A stretch of DNA of 64,000 nucleotides from Paenibacillus massiliensis subsp. panacisoli DSM 21345 (GCF_000426545.1 NZ_KE384536.1:62001-126000), one strand, 5' to 3'. Shown: positions 1 through 8,591, numbered from the stretch's first letter. Program-made: numbers and translations. The notes: generated from the sequence alone by a model not told the origin.

Positions 1-519
1 CGCGGAGAAGGGCTCATCCATCAGTAGGATTTCTGGCTCTGTGGACAGGGCCCTTGCAATCGCTGCTCGTTGTTGCATCCCACCACTTAGCTGCCAGGGG
101 TAGTGATTGCCAAAGGAGCCCAGCCCCACCATACTCAACAGCTCATCTGCCCTGCGATACCGCTCCGCCTTCCCCACCCCGCCCATCTCCAATGGGAGGG
201 CGATATTGTCTCGTACCTTGCGCCAGTCATAGAGCACAGGATTCTGAAAGACAATGCCATATTTGTGCGCCAGCCGAGCTTCGGTAGCAGAGCCCCCTGC
301 AATCAGCACTTCGCCGGAGGTGGGCTGTTGAAGATCAGCCATGATGCGTAGCAGTGTGGTCTTCCCACACCCAGAGGGACCGAGCAGGGATACGAATTCA
401 CCTTTACCTACACTCAGACTAACCTCCTGTAATGCAAGCACTTCCTTCTGATCACTCTGGTACTTCATCGTCACACGATCCATTACAATTTCAGGAGCCA
501 TGCCCTCTGACCGATTCAA
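1..519 (-). CDS. ABC transporter ATP-binding protein, nitrate/sulfonate/taurine type (C-terminus off the window)
   Basis: This is the N-terminal about 170 residues of a cytoplasmic ABC ATPase that would energise uptake of a nitrate-, sulfonate- or taurine-like substrate. Reading the minus strand shows a Walker A motif (GPSGCGKTT), a Q-loop (VFQNPVLYDWRKV), the ABC signature (LSGGMQQRAAIARAL) and Walker B (ILLMDEPFSA), where the window ends. The Q-loop with DWR and the SGGMQQR signature are typical of the SsuB/TauB/NrtD group. I chose the TTG at 519 because AGGAGG lies 7 bases upstream; an in-frame ATG at 501 has no such site. The permease and binding protein expected beside it are not in the window, so the substrate is unknown. 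Confidence 0.85.
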   Translation of the reverse strand, partial: MNRSEGMAPEIVMDRVTMKYQSDQKEVLALQEVSLSVGKGEFVSLLGPSGCGKTTLLRIMADLQQPTSGEVLIAGGSATEARLAHKYGIVFQNPVLYDWRKVRDNIALPLEMGGVGKAERYRRADELLSMVGLGSFGNHYPWQLSGGMQQRAAIARALSTEPEILLMDEPFSA

Positions 520-917
520 CAGGAGTCCTCCTTTCTCCAGCTGCAATTACATACATGTTTGCTTTTCTTACATTGTATAGAACAACATATCCTTCTTCAT
601 TAGACAGCAAGTCAAAAATACAGCCCCTTGGCCAGTCACATTGTCTAGTCCCTTCTGATGCAAAGCATTGATGGGTTATATCTCGGTGTTTTTATATAAC
701 ATTGGCCGATATATAGCTGTTATATAGTTCTAGTAAACCTCTGTTTGGAATAGAGGATACTGTGGTGAATCCATGCGATGCAGTAGATGCCTCAATCCAC
801 ATGCAAAAGAACCCCACCGCCTAATAGCAGAAGGGTCCATCCTTTTATCTTGCTTTTATTTCGCTCTATTAGTTTGTTCTTATACTTTGCCCTGCCCACA
901 CTGATTCCCCAGTAAGC
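520..917. other. Intergenic stretch without a recognised gene
   Basis: About 400 bases lie between the start of the ABC ATPase gene and the end of the YitT-family gene, both read leftwards. The sequence is AT-rich with only short open frames that lack ribosome binding sites. It presumably holds the ATPase gene's promoter and the end of the YitT transcript, but I could not pick out a convincing promoter or terminator. Confidence 0.5.
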
Positions 918-1757
918 TCAGGAATTCTGAAGATCCACAAAGCCCTTACCGAATACATCCCGCACATCATGAATCGTTATAAAAGCCTCATGATCTGTCG
1001 CCTTTACAATTTTCTTAAGCATAGCAATCTCTTGCTTACTCACTACAATATATAGAATGTCCATGGAAGACTTCGTGTAATATCCGCGACCACTTAGCAC
1101 CGTCACGCCTCGATCCATCTGCTTATTCACCATTTCGGCAATTCGGTCCTGCTCCTTGGATATAATCGTCACTGCTTTGGTCGGATTCAAGCCTGCAATC
1201 ACGAACTCCATGACCTTGGTCGCAACGAATAGCATAATAATGGTGAACATCAATCGCTCTGGTCCAATTATGAAATAAGAGGACGCCGCAACGATCACAT
1301 CGCAGAATAGCAGTGCATAGCTAATATTCCAATCCCAGTATTTATTCATGAACTTCGCTATAATGACTGTCCCTGCTGTCGTGCCTCCTACCCGCACAAT
1401 CAATCCGATGCCCAGTCCAATAATTGCACCACCAAAGATCGCGTTCACCATCAGATCACTGGAGACAATCCGCCACCCTTCCGTCAGATGAAGGAACAAC
1501 GAATGAAAGGAGACTGCAAGCACGGTGTATACGACCGTTCGCTTTGGAAGGAACCGATAGCCAACCGCCAGCAGGAGCATATTGATAATCAGGCTCGTCC
1601 AGCCTGGCGACCATTCCAGCAAATAATACAAAATAATCGTAACCCCTACCACGCCACCTTCGCCAAATTCATGGGGAATGATGAACACATTAATTCCAAG
1701 CGCAAAAGCAAGGGCGCCCACCATAATGATCAATACATCTGTAATTGTTCTTCTCAT
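918..1757 (-). CDS. YitT family membrane protein
   Basis: A 279-residue integral membrane protein of the YitT (DUF161 plus DUF2179) family, whose transported substrate, if any, is not established. About five or six hydrophobic segments occupy residues 1-170, with the family-type glycine-rich stretch around GGAIIGLGIGLIVRVGGTT. A cytoplasmic C-terminal domain of about 80 residues (KAVTIISKEQDRIAEMV through the end) is the DUF2179 region. Length and domain order match the family. It stands alone, with its own flanking intergenic regions, so the neighbours say nothing about its role. The start is an ATG with a modest purine-rich stretch upstream. Confidence 0.85.
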   Translation of the reverse strand: MRRTITDVLIIMVGALAFALGINVFIIPHEFGEGGVVGVTIILYYLLEWSPGWTSLIINMLLLAVGYRFLPKRTVVYTVLAVSFHSLFLHLTEGWRIVSSDLMVNAIFGGAIIGLGIGLIVRVGGTTAGTVIIAKFMNKYWDWNISYALLFCDVIVAASSYFIIGPERLMFTIIMLFVATKVMEFVIAGLNPTKAVTIISKEQDRIAEMVNKQMDRGVTVLSGRGYYTKSSMDILYIVVSKQEIAMLKKIVKATDHEAFITIHDVRDVFGKGFVDLQNS

Positions 1758-2052
1758 GCGTTACAGCCTACTCTCCCGAATTGTTCTATGAGCATGACCC
1801 GGGAAAGCCTATTACTTCGTGTCATGACCACACCTACATCTAATCATGGATCGCCAAACCTCTCAAGCAGTTGTGCTACCATGCTAACAGTTTAACCGAT
1901 TAAAGGCGTTGTCCCCCTTGAGCCCAGCAACAGAAAGGAAGCGTTACAGGAGACCCATTTTTGTGTAAAATCCCCAAAGAGTATCGTCATACCTTCCATT
2001 ATCTGATATCATTGAATTGTTTCCATTGATATTGGTACGGGAGGTATTCGTA

Positions 2053-2409
2053 TTGAATTTGTACAACATCAGCAAGAAGAGCCAAATGGATGCACGTGAA
2101 CTGATGCTACTGGATTCTGAGCTCAAGCGTCAGGGCAAGAATATGGTCGTAGCTTATATTCTGTGGTATTTCCTCGGTATGTTCGGGGGCCATCGCTTCT
2201 ATATGGGCAAGACGGGCAGCGCCGTTGCACAGTTGATCCTGAGTCTTACCGTTATCGGCATGATCGTTACTACGGTCTGGTGGATCGTAGATGCATTTCT
2301 GCTTCACACCTGGGTCCGTGAGCATAATGCGGTGATTGAGGACCGCTTGATTGACGAGATCTCAATGCAAGGCTCCTATCCTCCTCCACCGCCTTCACCT
2401 TACCTATGA
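2053..2409 (+). CDS. TM2 domain-containing protein (first of a pair)
   Basis: A small membrane protein of about 118 residues with a TM2 domain: two hydrophobic helices joined by a short turn. The diagnostic features are a charged N-terminal stretch, then AYILWYFLGMFGGHRFYMG (the family GxHRFYxG motif), then a second helix ending in WWIVDAFLL. A short C-terminal tail ends in a proline run (PPPPPSP). I chose the TTG at 2053 because GGGAGGT lies 7 bases before it; an upstream ATG at 2017 lacks such a site. It overlaps the next gene by ATGA, so the two are co-transcribed and probably translationally coupled. TM2 proteins have no settled biochemical function in bacteria. Confidence 0.8.
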   Translation: MNLYNISKKSQMDARELMLLDSELKRQGKNMVVAYILWYFLGMFGGHRFYMGKTGSAVAQLILSLTVIGMIVTTVWWIVDAFLLHTWVREHNAVIEDRLIDEISMQGSYPPPPPSPYL

Positions 2410-2873
2410 AGCTGAGTCGGAGTGATCTGACGGTCAATGAGCTGCTGATCCTCAACGGTGCCCTGAGGGATCATGAGAAATCACTTGCTTTAGGGTATCT
2501 GATGCTCATTGGTGGTCATTTGGGTGTCCATCGTTTTTATGTCAAGAGAATCGCAACTGGCATTATTCAATTGATTCTATTCATCCTCGCCATGATTAGC
2601 TATGTTGTTATGCTATTCGCAATGGAGTTCATTGAGACTACCTCGAGCGGATTGGCTTGGTTCCTAGGAAGTCTGATACCACTGATACTATTCGGTGGTG
2701 CTCTGACCATCTGGGTCATCGTGGATCTGTTCTTGCTGCCAGGCATGATTCGCAATTGGAATGCCAAGGTTGAGGAAGATATTCTACGGGAAATCTACCA
2801 GCATCGGCTGAACACACAGACCCATGCAGGGCCAGAGAACGGGTATACGCCAGCACCCCAAAGTCCTTTGTGA
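2406..2873 (+). CDS. TM2 domain-containing protein (second of a pair)
   Basis: A 155-residue membrane protein homologous to its upstream neighbour: a charged start, a first helix with the family glycine-histidine turn (GGHLGVHRFYVKR), then hydrophobic helices ending in a VIVDLFLLPG segment. It has an additional hydrophobic stretch (about residues 70-100) between the two TM2 helices that the first copy lacks. The ATG sits inside the stop codon of the preceding gene, which points to translational coupling, so the pair may work as a heteromer; that is inference. A strong hairpin terminator follows about 30 bases after the stop. Confidence 0.82.
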   Translation: MKLSRSDLTVNELLILNGALRDHEKSLALGYLMLIGGHLGVHRFYVKRIATGIIQLILFILAMISYVVMLFAMEFIETTSSGLAWFLGSLIPLILFGGALTIWVIVDLFLLPGMIRNWNAKVEEDILREIYQHRLNTQTHAGPENGYTPAPQSPL

Positions 2874-2903
2874 CCCGAATCAGCAGATAGGCGAACGCAT
2901 GCA

Positions 2904-2945
2904 AAAGAGCCTTCAAGCGCACGTAAGTGTACTCGAAGGCTCTTT
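2904..2945 (+). terminator. Rho-independent terminator after the TM2 pair
   Basis: An 11-base perfect inverted repeat (AAAGAGCCTTC at 2904-2914 and GAAGGCTCTTT at 2935-2945) encloses a 20-base loop. It carries A and T runs on opposite sides and could also serve the minus-strand ydjO transcript from the right. Confidence 0.75.
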
Positions 2946-3013
2946 AAGTATATAGCAATGCGTTCAGACGCCGTATAACTCCAAATGGATAATAGCTATA
3001 AGCGGATGATAGT

Positions 3014-3226
3014 CTAGTGCTTGTTATTGCTAAAGCTGTTATTTACGAGCACGCAAAGCTTCTTCTCGCCTTTTTCCATAGGTGAGCCGCAAAGAGAACA
3101 AGAAGGCTGTACGTCGAAGGAGAAGTTATCTCTCATCCACCCATTACAGCTCTCGCTGGTACAAGACCAGACCACTGTAATTTCTTCTATTGTCTCTTCC
3201 ATAGGTTTTTTGCGCGAATTGTACAT
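3014..3226 (-). CDS. ydjO: YdjO-like cold-inducible zinc-ribbon protein
   Basis: A 70-residue cytoplasmic protein resembling the Bacillus YdjO family, reported as cold-induced but of unknown mechanism. It begins MYNSRKKPMEE and has a CTSESCNGWMRDNF segment and a CSLCGSPMEKG segment: two cysteine pairs that look like a small zinc ribbon. I chose the internal ATG at 3226, which has AGAGGGGA just upstream, over a longer frame whose extra 29 residues do not look like family sequence. It lies immediately downstream of a cold-shock protein gene on the same strand, separated by that gene's terminator, so a shared cold response is plausible. Confidence 0.82.
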   Translation of the reverse strand: MYNSRKKPMEETIEEITVVWSCTSESCNGWMRDNFSFDVQPSCSLCGSPMEKGEKKLCVLVNNSFSNNKH

Positions 3227-3405
3227 GAACGTCCCCTCTTTCCTCAAGATAAAATGTAATGAAGAAGAAAACTCGTTTAACGTACGGCTTTGCTCTGCAA
3301 CTAAGAAAGACATCCCTTGATGTCCTTCGCAGAAGAAAGATCGCGTTAGGCGATGCTTATTCTTACAATATTGGAAGACAAATCTCGGATGTCTATAGTC
3401 TCGTT

Positions 3406-3436
3406 AAAAAAAATGCCCCAAACAAAGTTCGGGGCA
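3406..3436 (-). terminator. Terminator of the cold-shock gene
   Basis: Read on the minus strand, a TGCCCC stem pairs with GGGGCA around a short loop and is followed by eight T residues, a textbook intrinsic terminator. It lies about 12 bases after the stop codon of the cold-shock gene. Confidence 0.85.
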
Positions 3437-3447
3437 GCATGGCAGAA

Positions 3448-3648
3448 TTACAGTTTTACAACGTTCTCAGCTTGTGGTCCGCGGCTTCCTTCAACTACGT
3501 TGAACTCAACGCGTTGGCCTTCGTCCAAAGTTTTGAAACCGTCGCCTTGGATTGCGCTGAAGTGTACGAATACATCGTTTCCACCTTCAACTTCGATGAA
3601 TCCAAAACCTTTTTCTGCGTTAAACCATTTTACTGTTCCTGTTTGCAT
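3448..3648 (-). CDS. CspA-family cold-shock protein
   Basis: A 66-residue single cold-shock domain that binds single-stranded RNA and DNA and melts mRNA structure at low temperature. RNP1 is seen as KGFGFIEV (about residues 12-19) and RNP2 as VFVHFSAI (about 26-33); the protein ends in the usual PQAENVVKL. The length is exactly that expected for Bacillus CspB-type proteins. The start is the ATG at 3648, which has a GGAGGTG ribosome binding site at proper spacing; an in-frame ATG 27 bases upstream would add nine non-conserved residues. A roughly 130-base 5' leader precedes it, as is usual for cold-shock genes that are regulated through leader structure. Confidence 0.95.
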   Translation of the reverse strand: MQTGTVKWFNAEKGFGFIEVEGGNDVFVHFSAIQGDGFKTLDEGQRVEFNVVEGSRGPQAENVVKL

Positions 3649-4010
3649 GGGAACACCTCCAAAATTTATATACATGACCTTTATTTTTATTCAAAATAAA
3701 AATTCACATATTGCACAAGGTTATACCTCTAAACAATAACCCTCTACAATATGCGAATTCGCTAATTCAGGTCATTTCTTAGCTCTTATTATAGCACAGC
3801 TTCAGTCGAATTACCAGCTATCTGCGCAGTATATTTCTAAATTTTGTTTGTTTTAGCACAGCATACAAATCAAAGGGAGGCGTGCATGACAGTCACTACT
3901 TTTTAAGGACACTGCCCTGCCTCCTCCCTTAATGCTTCCCCTTTCATGTCACATCTATACATGATAATCTGGTTCACCAGCCAACTTTATTCATGCCTTC
4001 TTGCCTAGCG
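3649..4010. other. Leader and promoter region of the cold-shock gene, and gap to the NlpC/P60 gene
   Basis: These 362 bases hold the AT-rich 5' leader of the cold-shock transcript up to its promoter near 3788, then about 200 bases before the end of the leftward NlpC/P60 gene. I see no gene in it. Confidence 0.5.
3788..3796 (-). promoter_or_regulatory. Probable cold-shock gene promoter (extended -10)
   Basis: On the minus strand, TGCTATAAT is a perfect -10 hexamer with the TGn extension that allows weak -35 elements; the -35 (TGGTAA) is poor. It would start transcription near 3781, giving a leader of about 130 bases, the length common for cold-shock mRNAs. Confidence 0.5.
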
Positions 4011-4982
4011 TTAATCCAGCACCCGTCTGGCGAACAAAAATCTTCCCTTCCAGTAATCGTCCAGCTCACTCATGGTAACGCCAGGGTCACCATACGTCTG
4101 GAGAATCCGATTGTTGCCCGCATAGATCCCAACATGCCCGACGGTGTTATTGCTGTCATAGCGACCCGGGGTGTAGAAGAACAGCAGATCTCCCGTCTTC
4201 AGCTCCCCAAGCTGCACTCGCCGTCCAACTCCTGCCTGTGAGATGGAGGTACGTGGCAGTTCAACACCAAAATGTGAAAACACATATTGTACAAAAGAGG
4301 AGCAGTCGAATGTGCGTTTATCGCTATAATCTCCTGCACCGAATTCATATGGAGTGCCCATGAACTTCTTCCCGTAGGAAATAAGCTCCTGCTTCTCAGC
4401 CTCAGTATCCAGATTAGATCCACCACGCGACATTGCCCCCATACGACCATCCGCCCCAGAATACGGGAGTCCCGGGAGACTCTTACTCCGTATACGAGTT
4501 CCTGCACTCTGAGGCTCTACAACGATTGAAGCCCGTGATGCATCCCAGTGCATAGGAGTATTCAGCAAAGCCGACATCGCCTGTACCGTCAGATGTGGGG
4601 TGCCCCCTAACATGCGAGGTGCATGTGGCAGCTCCACCGTCTGATCACCTGTTCGGGCTGATGGAGTATTCATCTGCACCGTATAATTCGGATCTGTAGC
4701 CCCGATGATGTAGTGGTCTCCAGTCTGATGCAGCTTCATATTCATCGCCTGTACTGTAGGCTGGAGCGGCACCCATACACGTCCTGCCTGATCCTTATAG
4801 ACATTCAGCTTATGCGCTCCTGCCTTGCCTGCCAGCCTTAGCTGAGCTGATTCAGCGACTGGGGAGGATGTATGCACTAGGTCCTTGCGAAAAGCTTGAT
4901 CCATACAACCAGCAACCGATAACAATAGAGCTGTCCCTAATATCGTACTTCCCATCCAGCGCCCCAACTCACGATAGTTCAT
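4011..4982 (-). CDS. NlpC/P60 family cell-wall endopeptidase, lipoprotein
   Basis: A 323-residue extracellular lipoprotein predicted to cleave peptide crosslinks of peptidoglycan. The N-terminus has a hydrophobic signal with a lipobox-like LSVAGC (Cys26). Residues about 45-160 hold two repeats resembling the copper-amine-oxidase-like stalk domain common in Paenibacillus surface proteins (VWVPLQPTVQAM and TPHLTVQAMSALLN). The C-terminal NlpC/P60 domain (from about 195) carries the catalytic cysteine in TFDCSSFVQYVF (Cys227), and the histidine in VGHVGIYAG (His283), with the GDLLFF strand between. It is a lone gene. Anchoring by lipid rather than by SH3 or LysM wall-binding domains suggests it acts close to the membrane. 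Confidence 0.88.
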   Translation of the reverse strand: MNYRELGRWMGSTILGTALLLSVAGCMDQAFRKDLVHTSSPVAESAQLRLAGKAGAHKLNVYKDQAGRVWVPLQPTVQAMNMKLHQTGDHYIIGATDPNYTVQMNTPSARTGDQTVELPHAPRMLGGTPHLTVQAMSALLNTPMHWDASRASIVVEPQSAGTRIRSKSLPGLPYSGADGRMGAMSRGGSNLDTEAEKQELISYGKKFMGTPYEFGAGDYSDKRTFDCSSFVQYVFSHFGVELPRTSISQAGVGRRVQLGELKTGDLLFFYTPGRYDSNNTVGHVGIYAGNNRILQTYGDPGVTMSELDDYWKGRFLFARRVLD

Positions 4983-5191
4983 ACAGTGTTAACTCCTTTT
5001 CCAATTCAGATATGGATTAGGATGAACGCAAGTACACGTTTTATGCGTCTCTTTTCAGTTGTTTTTTATCCCCGTTTCATCTAATCCTAAGGTTGGGTAG
5101 GTATAGTAACGATATGAACAAGACAACCCCGAATCCAATTTCCCAATGATCAACGTAAGAGTAATGATAGGACGGGGAGAAGGAGAGTTCT

Positions 5192-5575
5192 ATGAATTTG
5201 AAAAGACTATTATTATTTAGCACCCTTGCCTTGGCACTTGCCCTTGGTGAGACACAGGGAAGCACTGCTCAGGCCAAGACCGCCGAGCCTTTGACCGACG
5301 CCAGCACCACGGTATCTGCCAGCAGAGATCTGGTTCAAATATTGAAGTTAAGATCGGATGAAGAGCTGTACTACGAATTATATGATGGAAAGACATTAGC
5401 TGACATTGCTGATCGTCAGGGTGCAGATGTACAACAGGTTATTGATCATCAGGTAAATGAGCTGGCTGAACAGCTGAAGCAACGTCTTCACAACGGTGAA
5501 ATTACACAGGAGCAATACGAGGCACATATGCAGGAGCTGCAGGAAGTCATCACCAACAGTGTATATGGACTGTAA
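5192..5575 (+). CDS. Small secreted protein of unknown function
   Basis: A 127-residue protein with a signal peptide (MNLKRLLLFSTLALALALG) and probable cleavage after the AQA at about residue 28. The mature part is charged and helical, with a repeated pattern GKTLADIADRQGADVQQVI and NGEITQEQYEAHMQEL. It resembles the DUF2680/YckD-like or SHOCT-like small secreted proteins of Bacillota, but I cannot place it firmly. A GGAGAAGGAGAG ribosome binding site lies before the ATG. It is monocistronic, followed by a strong hairpin. Confidence 0.75.
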   Translation: MNLKRLLLFSTLALALALGETQGSTAQAKTAEPLTDASTTVSASRDLVQILKLRSDEELYYELYDGKTLADIADRQGADVQQVIDHQVNELAEQLKQRLHNGEITQEQYEAHMQELQEVITNSVYGL

Positions 5576-5594
5576 CTTCCCCCACACATATCAA

Positions 5595-5636
5595 GAGGTG
5601 ATCCCGATCAACTGGTCGTTGAACGCGGATCACCTC
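5595..5636 (+). terminator. Hairpin terminator after the small secreted protein
   Basis: A perfect 10-base inverted repeat (GAGGTGATCC at 5595-5604 and GGATCACCTC at 5627-5636) lies about 20 bases after the stop. The following T tract is interrupted (TCTCTAC), so termination may be incomplete. Confidence 0.6.
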
Positions 5637-5695
5637 TCTACAGACACCTACATAGACAGCATTTGAAAATAGTGATGCTATTTCTTGCTTCTTAT

Positions 5696-5881
5696 TTACT
5701 TCTTATTTTTTCTACCCTCCAGCTTATCGTGAATGCTCAGTAGAATACCTATAATGGTCGAGCCGTAGAAATACCATGATCCAGCATCAGGACCCTCGAG
5801 AATATGTATTCCCGCAATGCCCAGAATCCAGCTTAACAGCATTACCACAATGAAGGTCCCTATAATGTAGAGAAAAACCAT
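5696..5881 (-). CDS. Small two-helix membrane protein of unknown function
   Basis: A 61-residue protein with two hydrophobic helices (residues about 3-22 and 35-50) and a basic C-terminus (KLEGRKNKK). The ATG at 5881 is preceded by GGGAGGG, which supports this start over a longer frame. I do not recognise a family. It sits about 70 bases downstream of another small membrane-protein gene on the same strand, so the two may form an operon. Confidence 0.65.
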   Translation of the reverse strand: MVFLYIIGTFIVVMLLSWILGIAGIHILEGPDAGSWYFYGSTIIGILLSIHDKLEGRKNKK

Positions 5882-5953
5882 GACACCCTCCCTTCCTGTA
5901 ACGCTTATCCACAATACCATTCAGAATACATCGACCATCCACAGAATCCAAAA

Positions 5954-6214
5954 TCACAGTCCTTTTCTTAATTCCCTATAAGAGCGAACAAGCAAGATCA
6001 GGCTGACAGCAACCAAGAGGAGCATGTTCAGTGTTCTTATATATAAAGAGTACCCGATCATCACGATCGTCAGCAATATAGAAGCACAGAACTGTACCTG
6101 TGTGCTGCTTAATTCTCTCTTGTATAGGATTCGCCCAATCCATTTGATCGCGAAAATCGCAAGGAATGCGTACACAAGGCACATTCCCATAATTATTAGA
6201 ATTGCTAGAGTCAT
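5954..6214 (-). CDS. Small three-helix membrane protein of unknown function
   Basis: An 86-residue protein consisting almost entirely of three hydrophobic helices (about residues 3-27, 41-60 and 62-76) with a basic end (RSYRELRKGL). GGTGGAGG lies a few bases before the ATG. No family is recognised. It precedes the other small membrane protein on the same strand. Such pairs are common in Paenibacillus and could be holin-like or stress-related, but nothing in the sequence settles this. Confidence 0.65.
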   Translation of the reverse strand: MTLAILIIMGMCLVYAFLAIFAIKWIGRILYKRELSSTQVQFCASILLTIVMIGYSLYIRTLNMLLLVAVSLILLVRSYRELRKGL

Positions 6215-6327
6215 CGTCCTCCACCTATCTTAATGAGGATTTCTCAGTCGCTAAGGGTTACAAATCATTTAAGAATCAGACAACCTGGCAGTAGCATAAG
6301 GATAACCTAAAACGGCCGAGGTGAAGA

Positions 6328-6519
6328 ATGGATCAAAATTTCAAGATATACGTGATCACTTCCTCCGATATCAAACGCTTCATTATCATGGAGATGGTGA
6401 TTGGGTCGATCACTTATACTGTCGCTATGCATTTTCTCCACAACGCCATCCTGGCTGGTATCGGAAGCTGGGCTGGAACAGAGGGCATCAAAAAATTAAG
6501 AATTCTAATGCCGCTCTGA
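6328..6519 (+). CDS. Small hypothetical protein
   Basis: A 63-residue protein with a moderately hydrophobic middle (IIMEMVIGSITYTVAMHFL) and a basic tail. The ATG has GAGGTGAAG directly upstream and a clear intrinsic terminator follows at 6553, which together argue for a real transcription unit. I do not recognise the family. It is too short and its composition too plain to rule out a spurious frame. Confidence 0.5.
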   Translation: MDQNFKIYVITSSDIKRFIIMEMVIGSITYTVAMHFLHNAILAGIGSWAGTEGIKKLRILMPL

Positions 6520-6552
6520 ATACAACTACAAACAACAGCCTATATGGGGCGC

Positions 6553-6582
6553 AAAGGCCGCTTACACACAAGCGGTCTTTTG
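6553..6582 (+). terminator. Rho-independent terminator
   Basis: AAAGGCCGCTT (6553-6563) pairs with AAGCGGTCTTT (6570-6580) through 11 pairs including one G-T wobble, with a six-base loop and a short T run. It ends the small plus-strand transcript. Confidence 0.75.
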
Positions 6583-6697
6583 CAATGTTCTGTTTTCCGA
6601 GCAGCGGTAGCTTTCCAAGCTCACAGCACTCTCATAGCATACTCATTGTACCTCACATCGTACCTCATTAGAAGTATCATGACAACCTCACATCGGA

Positions 6698-7786
6698 TTA
6701 CTCAGCCGAGTACCTCTGATGTAGTGGCGATGCTGCCTCCTCGACATACAGCCTTCTGGATGGATAAGCAAGTCGCACCCCCTCCTCCTCCAGAATCTGC
6801 AGGATCATGAAATTCATCTCTTGCCGGACAGCCAGATGCTCTGCCCACACAGTCGATTTCGTGAAAAAGTACAGCAAAATTCCCAGACTACTCTCCTGAA
6901 AATCGGTGAAACGCACCATGATCATCGCCGGGTCAATCTTCTCATCGGTTCGAAGCGCCTGGTCGATTCGTGTCACAGCACGCTCTAAAGCCTTGCGATC
7001 CGTATCGAGGGCAACTCCTAACGTAAAAGTAATACGCCGCTTCCCCATTCGACTCCAATTCGTGATCGGCTGATCCGCCAGGGTAGCGTTGGGCACGGTT
7101 ACGACGGAATCTGCGAAGGTACGTATCTTGGAGCTGCGGAAGGTAATATCCTCGACAACTCCCTCAATACTGGGTGTCATAATCCAATCCCCTTTGGAAA
7201 AGGGCTTCTCCAAAATAATAACTACGCCCGCCAGCATATTGCCCAGAGTCTCCTTAGCTGCGAGCGCTACGGCCAGACTGCCCAGCCCCATGCCTGCTAC
7301 GAGGCCATTGATACTGAAGCCCCATTCGGCCCCGATGGCCGTGACCATCAGTACAATGACAACAAAACGTAGCAGCTTGGATAAGAAGGGAATCAGCATG
7401 CTGCTCTCATCGATGCCAACTCTTCGGCTAATCCCTTCCAACAGTGCGGAGGAGGAGGCCGTCATATTGTAGATTCCCCACCCAACCAGGAAGATGCCAA
7501 TACTTCGACTAACCCGGTTCAGTCCCCACATCCAGCCCCAATCGGCGGGTACAAAATAACGAATCGCAAGGTACACTCCAATTAGTACGAAGAGATTACG
7601 CAAGGGCTTCTCAAAGGCCTCAGCCCACTTGAGGATTCCACCATTCGTATTCAGTCGACGTCGCAGCAGAGAAAACAGATAGCTCGTAAAGAGCTTCCGA
7701 AATAATAGAAATAACAACAGGATGCCTACCGATACTCCCGCATCGATCCATCTGATCTCGTCAAAAAAGTGAAATATAGTATTCAT
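6698..7786 (-). CDS. Mechanosensitive ion channel, MscS family
   Basis: A membrane channel of about 362 residues that opens under membrane tension and releases solutes on hypo-osmotic shock. Four hydrophobic segments lie in residues 15-200, followed by the pore-lining helix with the alternating Gly/Ala pattern (GLVAGMGLGSLAVALAAKETLGNMLAG) and the beta domain (KGDWIMTPSIEGVVEDITFRSS, then VTVPNATLADQPITNWSR). The C-terminal part is longer than in YggB-type channels and resembles the YkuT/YbdG-like soluble domain. An in-frame TTG at 7798 is an alternative start; the ATG at 7786 fits the G-rich upstream stretch better. Monocistronic. Confidence 0.9.
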   Translation of the reverse strand: MNTIFHFFDEIRWIDAGVSVGILLLFLLFRKLFTSYLFSLLRRRLNTNGGILKWAEAFEKPLRNLFVLIGVYLAIRYFVPADWGWMWGLNRVSRSIGIFLVGWGIYNMTASSSALLEGISRRVGIDESSMLIPFLSKLLRFVVIVLMVTAIGAEWGFSINGLVAGMGLGSLAVALAAKETLGNMLAGVVIILEKPFSKGDWIMTPSIEGVVEDITFRSSKIRTFADSVVTVPNATLADQPITNWSRMGKRRITFTLGVALDTDRKALERAVTRIDQALRTDEKIDPAMIMVRFTDFQESSLGILLYFFTKSTVWAEHLAVRQEMNFMILQILEEEGVRLAYPSRRLYVEEAASPLHQRYSAE

Positions 7787-7995
7787 GATAATCAGCAACC
7801 CCCGCCTTCAAAAAAAATAAAGGGTCAGTGTATCATATCATCACAGCACTTGTCGAATAAGACAAAGAGCATGCATCCGGGACCGAGCTTTAACTAGATC
7901 CACCTTGACGGATCTACCTTAGCCGGACTACCCATTGCTATGCTCTGAGCGTAATGACCCACAGGGGGCTCCATTTAAGCTAATTATATTTTAGT

Positions 7996-8547
7996 CTAAT
8001 TGGTTAGTAGTCCATCAAACTGCCAGGCTCCGCCCCCTGACCGAACGAACTGAAAGTTAAGTGCCGCATTTCCCTCTGAACCCTCAGTTGTAGACACTCT
8101 TGCCATAAACAGTACCGCATGACTCTCATCCGTCTGTTCGAAGCCACGGAATTCCAGCTCAGCCAAGCCAAGACCGCTCAGAAGTGCAACTTCAGTTGGA
8201 GCTTCGGCTTGCTCATTACGAACAATAAGCATATTCTTATCTTGAGATACCTCTACATTGCTAGAGGATACAGAAGCGATATAATCATAGTCCTTATCAT
8301 CCATTGCGGTGATCAGCCGGAAGGTCATATTCAGTGTCTCTCTGAGGACACCATCAACAGCTTTGTCAGCTTCCTTGCTCTGCTCCAGCTGCTCCTGCAG
8401 CTTGGCATTATCCTGTTGGAGCTGCTCCAGAGCGGCTGTATCAGTACCCTCTGCTGGCTGGCTACCAGTCGACTCAGACGAAGGCCCCGCATTACTGCAT
8501 GCAGACAACAACACGACTAAAAATAGCATAATAAGATTTTTCTTCAT
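7996..8547 (-). CDS. Putative lipoprotein with coiled coil
   Basis: A 183-residue extracellular lipoprotein of unknown function. The signal peptide ends in the lipobox LLSAC (Cys17). A serine/glycine-rich spacer is followed by a predicted coiled coil (about residues 37-65, LEQLQQDNAKLQEQLEQSKE). The remaining 115 residues alternate strand-like and helical segments and resemble a cystatin/NTF2-like fold (ITAMDDKDYDYIASVSS, then VLFMARVSTTEG and NFQFVRSGGGAWQFDGLLTN). A GGAGGTATATA ribosome binding site precedes the ATG. Alone in its transcript. Confidence 0.78.
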   Translation of the reverse strand: MKKNLIMLFLVVLLSACSNAGPSSESTGSQPAEGTDTAALEQLQQDNAKLQEQLEQSKEADKAVDGVLRETLNMTFRLITAMDDKDYDYIASVSSSNVEVSQDKNMLIVRNEQAEAPTEVALLSGLGLAELEFRGFEQTDESHAVLFMARVSTTEGSEGNAALNFQFVRSGGGAWQFDGLLTN

Positions 8548-8591
8548 TATATACCTCCTTTTTCTAGGGATATTTTAACATACGAGCATAA

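Noticed and set aside
2107-2455. Minus-strand frames across the TM2 genes
   Set aside because: Both TM2 genes have family motifs and an ATGA overlap; the reverse frames are by-products.
3259-3739. Two overlapping plus-strand frames across the YdjO-like and cold-shock genes
   Set aside because: They are complementary to the cold-shock gene, its terminator and leader, which have clear minus-strand signals.
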